Assembly (NCBI GenBank): GCA_022571615.1
Contig: JACZXM010000093.1
Span: forward strand, 1 to 8,757
Direction of reading: 5' to 3'
Origin: Acidobacteriota bacterium
GTDB lineage: Bacteria; Acidobacteriota; UBA890; WLXD01
Length of the DNA: 8,757 bases
Below the pieces are notes generated by a model. It was not told where the DNA came from, did no database searches, and saw only the letters and a list, made by a program, of their open reading frames with translations. The position numbers were made by a program, and so were the translations under genes. Below are positions 1 to 5,997 of the stretch, piece by piece; position 1 is the first letter of the stretch; every line of letters begins with the position of its first letter.

Positions 1-60
1 TTGCATCTGGGCCCTTGTCGACGCAACGCGACCCACGCCACTTCTACCACGGGCTGCTAG
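1..60 (+). repeat. Dispersed repeat, copy A (60 bases, touches left window edge)
   Basis: This stretch aligns base for base, without a gap, to the reverse complement of 8675-8734 (46 of 60 identical). Its last 41 bases also match the reverse complement of 5217-5257 (31 of 41). All copies end at CTAG, after which similarity stops abruptly. It starts at base 1, so the true left end may lie outside the window. Read on the plus strand it is open in frame 1 and ends with residues NATHATSTTGC and a TAG stop, matching the frame of the other copies. It overlaps the 3' end of the minus-strand lipoprotein gene and contains that gene's stop codon. This copy is the most diverged of the three. No self-complementary stem is evident, so it does not look like an intrinsic terminator. 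Confidence 0.75.
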
Positions 61-877
61 CTGTCAGATCGAATACTCCGGGTTCGAGGCGCGGGTTCAG
101 CTCAACCTCTCGCACCGCAACCTGTAGCGTGACACCCGATGCATGCGCCAACTCGAAGCGCGCGGGAAAGGACGGGGGCGTTGTCCTCCAGGCTCGGTAG
201 CTCACCCTCGAGACCCTTGCCCCCTGATCGTCGAAGGTCTCGTACCAACGGATCATCCTGCCGCTAGGGTCGAACGCAATCCGGCGTCGTGTGCGCCATC
301 CCGCTGGCGTTCGATGGAGCCAGATCAACCGCGTTTCGCCCGGGTGTCGTTCGGAAGTGAGCAGGTCCTCCGAACCGAGAGGGGGCTCGGGGACGACCTG
401 CGGCAGCAGGGCATCGATCAGGGCGTACAGCGGCAGGTAGCGTCGTGGAGTACTCGCGCTCAGGTCCAGAAAACGCGCTGACGGCACCCGTTCCAGTGTC
501 TTGCTCCCATCGCTTCGCACCGAGACCACACTGCCGTCGCTGGCAAGCTCGAAGCCACCTTGACCCGAACGGGCCCGCAGTCGCAGAGCGCCGCTGCGCG
601 CTCCGATGAGCTCGAGATCGTAGCTCCAGGACCGCTCCTGCGCCACGAGCTCGACTCTGAGCTGTCCCTCGAGCCGAACGGCGGTGGCACGGATCAAGTT
701 GGCGGCCATCACCAACTCGGACAGCTCAGAAGGTGGTGCCAGCTGCACCGACCGCTGAGGCCCAGGCGACATGGATGGCGCCGCTTTAGATCCGCCACAG
801 GTAACCAACAATAACGTCGCCACGAGTGCACCTAGCAGCCCGTGGCAGAACCTGTAGGAGGCTCGCCGTCCGGTCAC
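44..877 (-). CDS. Putative outer-membrane lipoprotein, LolA/LolB-like fold
   Basis: This is a secreted lipoprotein of about 278 residues. The start is taken as GTG at 877, four bases beyond the stop of the upstream gene. A further in-frame GTG at 931 would give 295 residues but would lie well inside that gene. From 877 the N-terminus is a class II signal peptide: basic GRRASYR, a hydrophobic stretch GLLGALVATLLLV, then lipobox-like LVTC with Cys at about residue 27. Thr just before the Cys is less usual. The mature part is rich in alternating polar/hydrophobic strands (for example RLEGQLRVELV, WSYDLELIGARSGALRLRAR, WRTRRRIAFDPSGRMIRWYE), as in the half-barrel LolA/LolB/DUF4292 group. No LolB-diagnostic motif is certain. 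It is the third gene of an operon with lolA, which supports a role in lipoprotein trafficking or envelope assembly; that is inference. The last residues (SSPW) and the stop lie inside repeat copy A, so the C-terminus may have been altered by that element. Confidence 0.7.
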   Translation of the reverse strand: MTGRRASYRFCHGLLGALVATLLLVTCGGSKAAPSMSPGPQRSVQLAPPSELSELVMAANLIRATAVRLEGQLRVELVAQERSWSYDLELIGARSGALRLRARSGQGGFELASDGSVVSVRSDGSKTLERVPSARFLDLSASTPRRYLPLYALIDALLPQVVPEPPLGSEDLLTSERHPGETRLIWLHRTPAGWRTRRRIAFDPSGRMIRWYETFDDQGARVSRVSYRAWRTTPPSFPARFELAHASGVTLQVAVREVELNPRLEPGVFDLTASSPW

Positions 878-881
878 GCTC

Positions 882-1910
882 TCACTGGCGGCGGGCAACG
901 ATGAATTCGGGCAGCTCTTCGAGCGCCTCACGAATCTCGTTGGCCGGCAGGATCGAAAGCGCGGTTCGGGCTTGTTCCGCGTAGCGCTCCGCCTCCTGCC
1001 GCGTTGCTGCGAAGCTCCCGTTCGATCGCAGCGTGCTTACCACGTCGGGGAGGTGCGCCGCTGTCCGCGCCGGGTTTCCCAGGCACGAGAGCACCAGCTC
1101 TCGCTCGCTCGCGCTGGCGTGAGCCAGAAGATGGATCAACGGGTACGTCAGCTTGCCCTCACGCAGGTCGGTACCCGGTTCCTTCCCGAGGCGCTCGGAG
1201 TCGGCGTCGTCATCCAGCAGATCATCGATGAGCTGGAACGCCAGCCCGACATCGTGCCCGAAGCCCGCCAGCGCCGCCTCCTGCTCTCGAGACACACCCG
1301 CCAGCACCGCAGCCGCCTGGGCGCAGCCCGCGAACAGCGACGCCGTCTTGCGGTCGATGATGTTCATATAGCCGGCCAGGTCGAGCTGGGCGTTGCCGTT
1401 GTGCATCACGTCGAGTATCTCGCCCTCTACCAGGCGGCTGGTTGCCTGGGTGAGTACCTCGACGATGCGCAGCTTGCCCAACGCCACGCTCAATGCCAAC
1501 GCCCGGGCGTACAGAAAATCCCCCAGCAGCACCGTCTTCTGGTTCCCCCAGACGCGGTGCGAGCAACTCCTACCTCTGCGCGCCTCGGCGCCGTCGACGA
1601 TATCATCGTGGACCAGCGAGGCGCTGTGAATGAACTCCACGACGACCCCGAGATCGACATCGCGATCCCCCTGGTAGCCGCACAGCCGAGCACACAGCAC
1701 CACCAGTGCCGGCCGCAGCCGCTTGCCGCCGTTGCCGTGCACGTAGGAGGACATCTCGCGTACCAGCGGGATATCGCAATCCAACAGGCTGGCAATGCGC
1801 TCCTCGACCATCTGCAACCGCTCTCTCGCGAGGTGGTATGCAGCGGTCTCGGTATGAACTAGGTGGCCTTGAGATTGCATCAATCCTGGATCCGAGTGAG
1901 CGAGGGGCAT
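882..1910 (-). CDS. ispB: Long-chain polyprenyl diphosphate synthase (octaprenyl/heptaprenyl type)
   Basis: This trans-prenyltransferase condenses isopentenyl diphosphate onto an allylic diphosphate to build the side chain of ubiquinone or menaquinone in the cytoplasm. It has 342 residues, close to the family's usual 320-350. Motifs in order: GGKRLRP (61-67); the first Asp-rich motif in FIHSASLVHDDIVDGAEARRG (Asp102, Asp103, Asp106); WGNQKTVLLGDFLYARA (121-137); DRKTASLF (186-193); the second Asp-rich motif QLIDDLLDD (Asp229, Asp230, Asp233); and GTDLREGKLTYPLI (246-259). The residue five before the first Asp is Ala97, not an aromatic, which fits a long-chain product; exact length cannot be read. 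The start ATG at 1910 overlaps the lolA stop as TGATG with GGGGG just upstream, suggesting translational coupling. A second Met at residue 11 is possible. The symbol ispB is by similarity and the quinone type is unknown. Confidence 0.93.
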   Translation of the reverse strand: MPLAHSDPGLMQSQGHLVHTETAAYHLARERLQMVEERIASLLDCDIPLVREMSSYVHGNGGKRLRPALVVLCARLCGYQGDRDVDLGVVVEFIHSASLVHDDIVDGAEARRGRSCSHRVWGNQKTVLLGDFLYARALALSVALGKLRIVEVLTQATSRLVEGEILDVMHNGNAQLDLAGYMNIIDRKTASLFAGCAQAAAVLAGVSREQEAALAGFGHDVGLAFQLIDDLLDDDADSERLGKEPGTDLREGKLTYPLIHLLAHASASERELVLSCLGNPARTAAHLPDVVSTLRSNGSFAATRQEAERYAEQARTALSILPANEIREALEELPEFIVARRQ

Positions 1911-2617
1911 CAGCCCCCAAGGTATTCGACCTCGGCGTCAGACGGAATGGTGAACTGGAACAGCTCGTCTGCCAAGCCGACATCCGTCTCTACGTCGAAG
2001 AACTGGTAATCGTTGGCCTCGCCGAGTAGCCCGAACCATACCAATCGGACGACGGTCGCGGTGTCAGGTTCAACCTCCAGGACAAGATGCGTGAAGCGAG
2101 TGTCCAGGGAACGCGGTTGCAGCCGGATCTGGATGTTTCCCGGCCCCAGCAGCGTCTCCCAGCGTGTCCCCGAGATATCGAAATCCTGCAGCAGATCGCC
2201 CTGCCCGCTGAGGTACAACGTCGGCACGTGCGCCGGGTCCATCGAATCGGGAGAAAACACCTGGACCTGATGGTCCTCAGCAAGATACCAGTACATCCTT
2301 TCCCCATCGGCGACGAACACGTTTGGAGGATCGTCGTACTCGATGCGGAGCCGCCCCGGGGTGCGCACCAACCACCAACCTTCGCGCACGATCGGCACCG
2401 CACCGACGCGCTGGATCTGGCGCTGGCGAAACCGAGCTCGTAGATCCTTCATGGTGCGATGGCGTTCCTGAACCCGCTGCAGTAGCCTCTCCAGGGGAAG
2501 CTCCTGGGGCACTGTTGAGGATCCTGCCAATTGTGCGCCGACAAGCCCGGCCGAGAGCACAGCGAGTGCAGCCGCCACACCCATCACACCTCCACCACGG
2601 CCTGCTCGCTTGCGCAT
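1910..2617 (-). CDS. lolA: Outer-membrane lipoprotein carrier protein LolA
   Basis: LolA is the periplasmic chaperone that takes lipoproteins released by LolCDE from the inner membrane and carries them to the outer membrane. The product has 235 residues. It has an N-terminal signal peptide (RKRAGR, then hydrophobic GVAAALAVLSAGLVG, probable cleavage near residues 28-31) and a mature domain of family length. Recognisable LolA blocks are LRARFRQRQIQRVG (59-72), GWWLVRTPGRLRIEYDDPPN (80-99), VADGERMYWYLAEDHQVQVF (102-121), RLQPR (165-169) and the C-terminal DELFQFTIPSDAEVEYLGG. The ATG at 2617 is chosen because AGAGGTGA (minus strand, about 2628-2635) lies 10 bases before it; Met12 is a weaker alternative. 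It is the first gene of a minus-strand operon with the polyprenyl synthase and a second lipoprotein. Classical LolB is not obvious, but the operon's third gene could act as receptor. Confidence 0.9.
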   Translation of the reverse strand: MRKRAGRGGGVMGVAAALAVLSAGLVGAQLAGSSTVPQELPLERLLQRVQERHRTMKDLRARFRQRQIQRVGAVPIVREGWWLVRTPGRLRIEYDDPPNVFVADGERMYWYLAEDHQVQVFSPDSMDPAHVPTLYLSGQGDLLQDFDISGTRWETLLGPGNIQIRLQPRSLDTRFTHLVLEVEPDTATVVRLVWFGLLGEANDYQFFDVETDVGLADELFQFTIPSDAEVEYLGG

Positions 2618-2700
2618 TCCGTCTGCGTCACCTCTCGGAATCGAACACCGTGCCGGTCTCCGTGATCGGCCATCCCGGGCGTTTCCGATGCCACCGTGCT

Positions 2701-2711
2701 GCTATCATAGC
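2701..2711. promoter_or_regulatory. Symmetric -10 element, probable divergent promoter
   Basis: The sequence GCTATCATAGC is an inverted repeat around a central C. On the minus strand it gives a -10 box TATGAT (2709-2704) for the lolA operon, about 80 bases before its ATG after a start site near 2697. On the plus strand it gives TATCAT (2703-2708), about 90 bases ahead of the kinase-like gene at 2806. The -35 regions are poor: minus strand CTGAGC with an 18-base spacer has only the central TGA of TTGACA, and nothing good is seen on plus. Location between two divergent genes and the match to the -10 consensus are the support. Confidence 0.4.
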
Positions 2712-2805
2712 GTGAACCTCGCGGCTGGCTCAGACTCCTGGTCGCCGGCTCCTCGAGACCCACGGTACCCCTGCCCTCCGGGGTCATACGCTCTACCGAG
2801 AGACG

Positions 2806-3540
2806 ATGACACCTCGCATTCTCGTACTGTCGATTCTGGATCCGCGCGGTGAACACGGCCTCGCGGCCGCGGTGCGGACCGCCCATGTTCTCGGCGTCGA
2901 GGCGATACCGGTGCCCACTGGCATTCTGCTGGACTCCGGTGGCAAGCGGCCGCGGCTGCAGAAGCTGCGAGCCGGATTGGTGGGGGACGCTGTTGAGGCG
3001 GCCATCGAAAAGCCACTCGATGGCATGCTGATCGGGCTGCTGCCGAGCTACTGGCAGGCGCGTGCGGTGGCGCGCGTGCTCTCCAAGCGTCTGCCCGAGA
3101 CCATGGTCTACGCGCCGCTGAGCGTGACCCCTGGCACGCGTCCCTGGCTCGGCGCTCGCAACTGGACCAAGCAGGCGGCCACCATCCTGCCCGAGGCAAC
3201 CACCGTCGTTCTCCCCTCTGGGGCCGGCGCAGAGTTGCTGCTCGGGACCGCCGATGCCGACCCGTCAGCGACCGCGGCCGCAGTGCTCGATGCCGGCGCC
3301 CACTCGGCATGGCTGCTCGGCGAGAGCATCTCCGGCCGCGGGGTCGATTTCGTCGCCCATGGCAGCCAGTCGGGAGTGCTCGACTATCCGACCGGCCCCG
3401 AACAGCCCCTCAAGGTGCTCCCCGCGGCCCTGGCTGCCCTGCTCGCCAAGGGCCTGCCGCTAGTGGAGGCAATCGAGCGGGCGCACCGCTTCGCCCGCGG
3501 AGTCGGCAGCCCGGAGTACGCCGCGGCGGTCGGCAGATAG
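2806..3540 (+). CDS. Divergent ThiD/ribokinase-fold protein, probably not a canonical HMP kinase
   Basis: This 244-residue protein resembles hydroxymethylpyrimidine (phosphate) kinase ThiD at low similarity. The N-terminus ILVLSILDPRGEHGLAAAVR (5-24) followed by THVLGVEAI-like TAHVLGVEAIPV mirrors the ThiD opening (xxIxGSDPSGGAGIxADLK, then ALGVYG). PLDGMLIGLLPS (70-81) matches the KIGML region. LPEATTVVLPSGAGAELLLG (128-147) matches the 'LLPxATVVTPNxxEAxxLxG' region. PAALAALLAKGLPLVEAIERAHRF (206-229) matches the C-terminal helix pair. However, the phosphoryl-transfer motif GTGC is replaced by something like GPEQPLKV (197-204), the substrate-side TPN is LPS, and DPV is APL. Kinase activity is therefore doubtful. 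Possibilities are a thiamin-linked binding or regulatory protein or an enzyme with a new substrate. The start ATG has GAGAG four bases upstream. It is a single gene, divergent from lolA and convergent with metG. Confidence 0.65.
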   Translation: MTPRILVLSILDPRGEHGLAAAVRTAHVLGVEAIPVPTGILLDSGGKRPRLQKLRAGLVGDAVEAAIEKPLDGMLIGLLPSYWQARAVARVLSKRLPETMVYAPLSVTPGTRPWLGARNWTKQAATILPEATTVVLPSGAGAELLLGTADADPSATAAAVLDAGAHSAWLLGESISGRGVDFVAHGSQSGVLDYPTGPEQPLKVLPAALAALLAKGLPLVEAIERAHRFARGVGSPEYAAAVGR

Positions 3541-3544
3541 CCTT

Positions 3545-3600
3545 GGAGTGAAGGCAGGGCGGTAACGCGAGTCCGGCTTGCTACTGCAGATCTTCACTCT
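3545..3600. terminator. Possible long-loop stem between convergent genes
   Basis: GAGTGAAG (3546-3553) and CTTCACTC (3592-3599) are perfect 8-base inverted repeats, extendable by a G-T pair on each side, separated by 38 bases. They lie where the kinase-like gene (stop at 3540) and metG (stop at 3581) converge, so the stem could slow transcription from both sides. The loop is long, there is no T-tract, and the right arm is inside the last metG codons, so this is only a weak terminator candidate. Confidence 0.2.
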
Positions 3601-5188
3601 CGGCGCGCTCGGTGAAGCTCCGGACTGACTTCAGGTCGATGCGCGGGAACAGCGCCGCGATCTTCGTGATCCGAGCTGCTGGCGGAATCGCCAGCACGCG
3701 CGCCGTACCTTGGTAGCGAAAGGCCGCGAGATCGGCGTCGTCACCGAGGGCGTTCCAGAGCGCCTGCATCTTGGCGGGCATGATGGGGAACAGCAGCGCG
3801 CAGACGGTTCGGAGCACCGTACCGGCGGTGCTCATCACCGCGTCGTACTCGGTCCCGGCGGCCGGGTTCTCGTCGCGCTCCTTGCACAGCCTCCAGGGTT
3901 CGGTTTCCTGGATCAGCTTGTTGGTCAACCCGAGCACGCGCCACACCTCTTGCAAGGCGGTCGAGAAGCTGAACTCTTCGAAGCGCCGATCGAAGGTCGA
4001 GACCACTTCCTCCAGGACCGCCAGCAGCTCGCTTGTCGCCGGCGTCGTCTGCGGCTCGGAGGCGAAATGGTCGCCGTCACGGGCAACCAGATTGAGCACC
4101 CGCGACGCCAGGTTGCCGAGATCGTTGGCAAGATCGGAATTGATCCGCTCCGCCAGTGCCAGAGCGCCGAAATCACCGTCCTGACCGAAGGGCATCTGGC
4201 GGAGCACGAAGTAGCGCAGGCTGTCCACTCCGAACTCGTCGATCAGCCGGTTCGGATCCACCACGTTGCCCATGCTCTTGGACATCTTGTGCCCCTCGAA
4301 CTGCCACCAGCCGTGGGCGAAGATACTGCGCGGCAGTGGCAGCTCCAGCGCCATGAGCAGGGTCGTCCAGTAGACCGAGTGCGTGGTCAGGATGTCCTTG
4401 CCGATGAGGTGGTAGTCCGCCGGCCAGAAGGGCTCGTAGCACTTCCCTGCCACGCGGTGCGGGTTCAGGTAGCGCAACGCCGTGCAATAGTTCAGGAGTG
4501 CGTCCACCCATACGTAGCAAACGTGCTCACGGTCGAACGGCAGCTCCACCCCCCAGGCCAGGCGCGACTTGGGCCGGCTGATCGACAGATCCTCGAGCGG
4601 CCCACGCAAGAAACCCAGGATCTCGTTCCGACGCGTCTGCGGGCAAACGCGCAGCCGCCCCGACTCGATTGCCTCGACCAGAGGCTCCTGGAATGAGCTC
4701 ATGCGGAAGAAGTAGTTCGACTCGCGGACCTGCTCTACTTTGCCCGACTCCCGAAGACGTTCGATCTCGGATGGGTCGGTAACGAACATCTCATCGCTGA
4801 CGCTGTACCAGCCCTCGTAGTCCTGCTGGTAGATGAACCCGCCGTCCCACAGCTGCTGCAGCGCTCCCTGCACCTGGGCCTTGTGCTCGGGGTCGGTCGT
4901 TCGGATGAAGGCGTCGTTGGTAATACCGAGGCGCCCCCACAGCGCTTTGAAGTTCTCGTGCAGCTCGTCGCAGTGCTGTTGCTCGCTGACACCGCGCCGG
5001 CCCGCCGCCTGCGCGACCTTCTGCCCATGTTCGTCTGTGCCGGTGAGAAAGAAGACCTCAAAACCACGCATGCGCTTGAAGCGGGCCATCGCGTCGGCAG
5101 CGATGGTCGTGTACGCGTGGCCTAGGTGGGGCACGTCGTTGACGTAGTAGATCGGCGTGGTGATGTAGAAATACTGCGGATCGCCCAT
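3581..5188 (-). CDS. metG: Methionyl-tRNA synthetase (short, zinc-free type)
   Basis: This class I synthetase charges tRNA-Met and initiator tRNA with methionine in the cytoplasm. It has 535 residues. Motifs: FYITTPIYYVNDVPHLGHAY, with the HIGH signature as HLGH (21-24); FFLTGTDEHGQKV (46-58); SNYFFRMSSFQEPLVE; DLSISRPKSRLAWGVELP (200-217); YVWVDALLNY (225-234); GKDILTTH (263-270); and KMSKS (301-305) followed by MGNVVDP. The connective peptide (about 117-165, GWYSVSDEMFVTDPSEIE) has no CxxC pairs, so it is the single-knuckle, zinc-less type known from mycobacteria. The anticodon-binding helical domain follows (SDLANDLGNLASRVLNLVAR). The protein ends near LFPRIDLKS plus a short tail, with no C-terminal OB-fold tRNA-binding domain. 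ATG at 5188 has GAGAG six bases upstream. It follows nth by 15 bases and is the last gene of the unit. Confidence 0.97.
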   Translation of the reverse strand: MGDPQYFYITTPIYYVNDVPHLGHAYTTIAADAMARFKRMRGFEVFFLTGTDEHGQKVAQAAGRRGVSEQQHCDELHENFKALWGRLGITNDAFIRTTDPEHKAQVQGALQQLWDGGFIYQQDYEGWYSVSDEMFVTDPSEIERLRESGKVEQVRESNYFFRMSSFQEPLVEAIESGRLRVCPQTRRNEILGFLRGPLEDLSISRPKSRLAWGVELPFDREHVCYVWVDALLNYCTALRYLNPHRVAGKCYEPFWPADYHLIGKDILTTHSVYWTTLLMALELPLPRSIFAHGWWQFEGHKMSKSMGNVVDPNRLIDEFGVDSLRYFVLRQMPFGQDGDFGALALAERINSDLANDLGNLASRVLNLVARDGDHFASEPQTTPATSELLAVLEEVVSTFDRRFEEFSFSTALQEVWRVLGLTNKLIQETEPWRLCKERDENPAAGTEYDAVMSTAGTVLRTVCALLFPIMPAKMQALWNALGDDADLAAFRYQGTARVLAIPPAARITKIAALFPRIDLKSVRSFTERAESEDLQ

Positions 5189-5203
5189 GGTGGACTCTCG
5201 ACT

Positions 5204-5965
5204 CTACGGGGCGGACCTAGCAGGCCGTGGTGAAAGTGTGATGGGTCTGGTTACGCCTGCTTGATCTTGCTGCTTGTCGGGATAGCCGCACAGGTCGACG
5301 ATCCCACAACGCCAGCACTCGGGCCGTCGGGCGTGACAGATGTCCCGGCCGTGTCGGATCACGTTCATGTGGAACGGGTAGCAGATCTCGCCACCGACGG
5401 CTTCCTGGAGCTCGAGATTGGCCCGCGTGAGGTTCTTCGTGCGATGCACCCCGATACGCTGCAGGACGCGAAAAACGTGTGTGTCGACCGGGAACGCGGG
5501 CCGCCCGAGCGAGAACAGCAGAATGCAGTTGACGCTCTTGGCACCGAGGCCCTTGATCGAAGATAGCTCGCGGCGGGCTGCGGCCAGATCGACCTGGTGC
5601 AGGTGCTCGAGCGTGTAGGCGCCGTGCTGGCGGCGCACCGCCACCAGGGTCTCCTGGATCCGGCGCGCCTTGACGCGATGCAGCCCTCCGACCTTCAGCG
5701 CCTCCTCGACCTCATGCACCGGAGCCCTGGCCACCGCGTCCCAGTCGGGAAACCGCGTCCTGAGTCGCTCCCACGCCCGGTCACGGTTGGTATCGTTGGT
5801 GTTCTGCGACAGGATCGTGAGCACCAGCTCCTCGAGCGCCGGAAGCGAGCGTTGCGGGCGTGGCTCACCGTACAGGGAGACCAGCCGCTGGTGCAACACT
5901 TCCACCGCCTCGCGCTGTGTTCGCAGCGCAACCGACCGCCGGCTGCGCCGCCGCCTCGCCGTCAT
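5204..5965 (-). CDS. nth: Endonuclease III, [4Fe-4S] DNA glycosylase/AP lyase
   Basis: Base-excision-repair enzyme that removes oxidised pyrimidines and cleaves the abasic site. It has 253 residues, longer than the typical 210-220. The HhH-GPD fold is clear: ELVLTILSQNTNDTNRDRAW (46-65), helix-hairpin-helix LSSIKGLGAKSV (134-145) with catalytic Lys143, and VDTHVFRVLQRIG (160-172) with catalytic Asp161. The iron-sulphur cysteines follow exact C-x6-C-x2-C-x5-C spacing (Cys210, 217, 220, 226). A basic N-terminal extension (TARRRRSRRS) precedes the domain. The protein would normally end soon after the cluster; here residues 237-249 (GVTRPITLSPRPA) are encoded by repeat copy B, so the tail is probably acquired. 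ATG at 5965 has TTGGAG with a 6-base spacer. It lies 32 bases after glyQS and 15 before metG, probably co-transcribed. Confidence 0.95.
   Translation of the reverse strand: MTARRRRSRRSVALRTQREAVEVLHQRLVSLYGEPRPQRSLPALEELVLTILSQNTNDTNRDRAWERLRTRFPDWDAVARAPVHEVEEALKVGGLHRVKARRIQETLVAVRRQHGAYTLEHLHQVDLAAARRELSSIKGLGAKSVNCILLFSLGRPAFPVDTHVFRVLQRIGVHRTKNLTRANLELQEAVGGEICYPFHMNVIRHGRDICHARRPECWRCGIVDLCGYPDKQQDQAGVTRPITLSPRPARSAP
5217..5257 (-). repeat. Dispersed repeat, copy B (41 bases, inside nth 3' end)
   Basis: Minus-strand sequence begins GGCGTAACCAGACCCATCAC and ends GGCCTGCTAG. It matches copy C at 38 of 41 bases and copy A at 31 of 41. Only the right-hand two thirds of the 60-base unit is present; similarity stops at base 5257, which is also the codon boundary of Nth residue 237. 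It lies in the last nth codons, about 30 bases upstream of the metG start. In the repeat's own frame it reads NQTHHTFTTAC and a TAG stop, which is out of frame with nth. Confidence 0.85.
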
Positions 5966-5997
5966 TCAGTACTCCAATCCACAGCTACGGCCAGGAG

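Noticed and set aside
972..1862. Plus-strand open frame (296 codons) opposite the polyprenyl synthase
   Set aside because: It mirrors the real gene, which has both Asp-rich motifs. The translation is low in recognisable structure and has no convincing ribosome binding site.
2705..3310. Minus-strand open frame opposite the ThiD-like gene
   Set aside because: Arg/Ala/Ser-rich low-complexity translation typical of antisense frames; the plus-strand frame has family similarity and a plausible start.
3710..4696. Long plus-strand open frame (328 codons) opposite metG
   Set aside because: It is antisense to an unmistakable metG with all catalytic motifs; its Arg/His/Gln-rich translation has no family features and such frames are common opposite GC-rich genes.
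5217..5257. Repeat as an intrinsic transcription terminator
   Set aside because: No internal complementary arms of useful length and no T-tract on either strand.
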